NCBI GenBank assembly: GCA_018224415.1
Contig: JAGTUZ010000315.1
Span: 1 to 6,952 of the forward strand
Direction: 5' to 3'
Origin: Bacteroidota bacterium
GTDB lineage: Bacteria; Bacteroidota; Ignavibacteria; SZUA-365
DNA: 6,952 nt
The translations under genes and the position numbers were made by a program. Within the stretch, counting starts at the first letter, position 1. Every line of letters begins with the position of its first letter. This document shows, piece after piece, positions 5,374-6,952 of the stretch. The notes under the pieces are model-generated. The model saw only the letters and a list, made by a program, of their open reading frames with translations, had not been told where the DNA came from and made no database searches.

Positions 5374-6864
5374 GTGCCACACACCGCTTCCGAGAGTTTC
5401 TCTTCCCGCTGGGGCATGATGCTTGCCATGATCAGCCTCGCTGTCGGAACGGGCAATGTCTGGCGTTTCCCGCGCATTGCCGCGACCAACGACGGCGGCA
5501 CCTTTCTCGTGCCATGGCTGATCTTCCTCTTTGCCTGGTCCATTCCCCTGCTCATGATCGAATTCACCATGGGCAAGGCCATGCGCGCCGGACCGGTGGA
5601 CGCATTCGGAAAGCTGATCGGAAGCCGCTTCAGGTGGATGGGACTGTGGGTGGCCTTCACCGCCACGGCAATCATGTTCTATTACTCGGTGGTGACTGGG
5701 TGGACCCTTCGCTTTTTCATCGCTGTTCTGACCGGCGAGATTCCGGATGCCGTGCCCGGCAGCTTCTGGCAAGGCTTCGAAGGGAGCGGGCAGGCCGTGC
5801 TCACCCATGCCGTCATGATGTCGGCCGGCGTCGCCCTGGTCTATCACGGCGTGCGCGGCATCGAACGGATCGCTCGTCTGCTGCTTCCGACCCTTCTGTT
5901 GCTGATCATCGCGCTGATGGTGCGCGCGCTTTCGCTTCCCAACGCACATATCGGTCTTGATTTCCTCTTTACCGTGCACTGGGAACAGCTCGCCAATGCG
6001 GAACTCTGGATGCAGGCGCTGACGCAGAATGCGTGGGACACCGGAGCAGGGTGGGGACTCATTCTCACCTACGCCATTTATGCGCGCAGCCGGGAAGACA
6101 CCACACTCAACGCCGCGCTCATTGGCTTCGGCAACAACAGCATCTCGCTTATGGCCGGTATTCTCGTGCTCTGTACGATTTTTTCCGTCCGGCCCGACGC
6201 CGCCACGGAAATCGTCGGTGCAGGAAACAACGGCCTGACCTTCATCTGGGTGCCGCAGCTGTTCGCCGGTATGCCGGGTGGCCGGCTGTTCATGGCGCTG
6301 TTCTTTCTCGCCCTGCTTTTCGCTGCCTTTACCTCCCTCGTCTCCATGATCGAACTCGCCACGCGCGTGCTCGTCGACCGCAGGGTCAACCGCCGCCGGG
6401 CGGTGCTGTTCGTGGGACTGGCCGGACTGCTGTTCGGACTGCCGTCCGCCTTGAGTCCGTCGTTCTTCAACAATCAGGACGCCGTCTGGGGCATCGGTCT
6501 GATGGTCTCGGGACTGCTGTTCACCGTGGCCGTGCTCCGCTACGGCGCGCGTCGCTTTCGTCTGATCTTCATGAATACCTCGGAAAGCGACTTCACGGTC
6601 GGCGGATGGTGGCGAACGATGGTGGTCTTCCTCCTGCTCGAAGCGGTGGTGCTGCTCGCCTGGTGGCTGAGCCAGACGATCTCCGCCGAGGGACTCGCCG
6701 CTTCGCTCAACCCCTTCGCGGAATGGAGCCTCGGCACGGTTCTTCTGCAATGGGGAACGGTGCTCACGCTGTTCATCCTCTGGAACCGCCGTGCGGAACG
6801 CGGGAAACTCGTCCCCATCGGAAATCGCCGGAAGACCCGCGATGCAGAGGAGGACCCGCGATGA
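5374..6864 (+). CDS. Sodium-dependent transporter, NSS/SNF family (MetP-like large subunit)
   Basis: Inner-membrane Na+-coupled symporter of the LeuT fold, 496 residues with about 12 hydrophobic segments. TM1 reads AVGTGNVWRFP (23-33), matching LeuT AVGLGNFLRFP with an offset of one. LeuT equivalents kept: Ala22 and Asn27 (Na1) as Ala23 and Asn28; Tyr108 in FYYSVVTGWTL; Ala351, Thr354 and Ser355 (Na2) in FAAFTS; Gln250; Asn286 as Asn254. Departures: LeuT Thr254 aligns with Asp222 in WDTGAGWG, and LeuT Glu290 with Ser258. An ATG at 5263 would give 533 residues. I prefer GTG 5374: GGAGA sits just before it, the N-terminus then fits LeuT length, third-position GC in 5263-5373 is only about 54%, and the minus-strand promoter lies there. 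The GGAGA-GTG spacing is short, so the start is about 65% sure. A one-helix small subunit overlaps its stop, pointing to a MetPS-type importer of methionine, alanine or similar amino acids; substrate is inferred. Confidence 0.93.
   Translation: MPHTASESFSSRWGMMLAMISLAVGTGNVWRFPRIAATNDGGTFLVPWLIFLFAWSIPLLMIEFTMGKAMRAGPVDAFGKLIGSRFRWMGLWVAFTATAIMFYYSVVTGWTLRFFIAVLTGEIPDAVPGSFWQGFEGSGQAVLTHAVMMSAGVALVYHGVRGIERIARLLLPTLLLLIIALMVRALSLPNAHIGLDFLFTVHWEQLANAELWMQALTQNAWDTGAGWGLILTYAIYARSREDTTLNAALIGFGNNSISLMAGILVLCTIFSVRPDAATEIVGAGNNGLTFIWVPQLFAGMPGGRLFMALFFLALLFAAFTSLVSMIELATRVLVDRRVNRRRAVLFVGLAGLLFGLPSALSPSFFNNQDAVWGIGLMVSGLLFTVAVLRYGARRFRLIFMNTSESDFTVGGWWRTMVVFLLLEAVVLLAWWLSQTISAEGLAASLNPFAEWSLGTVLLQWGTVLTLFILWNRRAERGKLVPIGNRRKTRDAEEDPR
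6847..6853 (+). promoter_or_regulatory. Strong ribosome-binding site of the small transporter subunit
   Basis: GAGGAGG lies 7 bases before the ATG at 6861, inside the last codons of the transporter gene. It is the best Shine-Dalgarno in the window and fixes the start of the small-subunit gene even though that gene is cut off. Confidence 0.8.
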
Positions 6865-6952
6865 ATGACCAGGCCTTTGTCACCATGATTGTAGTGCTCG
6901 GTCTGGTATGGGGCGGCTTCGCAGCGCTTCTCACCTACGCCTTCCTGCGCGA
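6861..6952 (+). CDS. MetS-type NSS transporter small subunit, 3'-truncated by window end
   Basis: Thirty complete codons are visible, beginning MNDQAFVTMIVV and continuing through a single hydrophobic helix with the WGGFAALL signature (residues 17-24). This fits the MetS family, small one-helix proteins with a conserved WGGL-type motif encoded directly after NSS transporters; in Corynebacterium glutamicum MetS is needed with MetP for methionine and alanine uptake. The ATG overlaps the transporter stop (ATGA, 6861-6864) and has a strong GAGGAGG site, so translation is coupled and expression probably balanced with the large subunit. It most likely sits in the inner membrane beside the transporter. 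The stop codon is beyond the window, so total length is unknown. Family assignment rests on the motif, size class and neighbour together. Confidence 0.8.
   Translation, partial: MNDQAFVTMIVVLGLVWGGFAALLTYAFLR

Noticed and set aside
4609..6750. A 713-residue open frame on the minus strand running opposite the transporter and into the lipoprotein.
   Set aside because: Only the last 208 residues are a real gene, fixed by a lipoprotein signal starting at 5235. The upstream part is low-complexity, His/Glu/Gly/Gln-rich, lacks any domain and mirrors the GC-rich third positions of the transporter.

Overview
This 6,952-base window (GC-rich, roughly 60% by eye) carries ordinary bacterial chromosomal genes: the 3' part of dnaE, a thioredoxin gene, an NlpC/P60 cell-wall hydrolase lipoprotein, a LEA14/WHy-like lipoprotein on the opposite strand, and a sodium-coupled transporter followed by the start of a one-helix small subunit. 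The two lipoproteins with signal-peptidase II lipoboxes suggest a Gram-negative envelope. The tight dnaE-trxA pair is, from memory, frequent in the Bacteroidota/Chlorobiota/Ignavibacteriota (FCB) lineage, so I infer a GC-rich member of that group. No rRNA, tRNA, CRISPR, insertion sequence or phage gene is visible.

Layout. 1-2913 (+): DNA polymerase III alpha, cut off at its 5' end by the window edge. 2910-3230 (+): thioredoxin, overlapping dnaE by four bases (ATGA) and followed by an 11-bp hairpin terminator that is flanked by CGTACGAT repeats. 3231-3638: a 408-base gap with that terminator, a palindrome, a candidate promoter and a hairpin-rich leader that may encode a 32-residue peptide. 3639-4505 (+): NlpC/P60 lipoprotein, ended by a 14-bp bidirectional terminator shared with the convergent 4609-5235 (-) LEA-like lipoprotein. 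5236-5373: a divergent promoter region with a good -35/-10 pair for the minus-strand gene. 5374-6864 (+): NSS-family symporter, with a longer possible start at 5263. 6861-end (+): MetS-type small subunit, four-base overlap with the transporter and cut off by the window end.

How the parts fit. dnaE and trxA form a translationally coupled unit. The transporter and its one-helix partner form a second coupled unit resembling the MetP/MetS methionine/alanine importers. The two lipoproteins are separate envelope genes that converge on one terminator. The points most worth a second look are the transporter's ion-site chemistry (Asp where LeuT has Thr254, Ser where LeuT has Glu290), its small subunit, the structured leader of the hydrolase gene, and the start-site conflict at the divergent promoter. 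I did not find a wholly new multi-gene system here.
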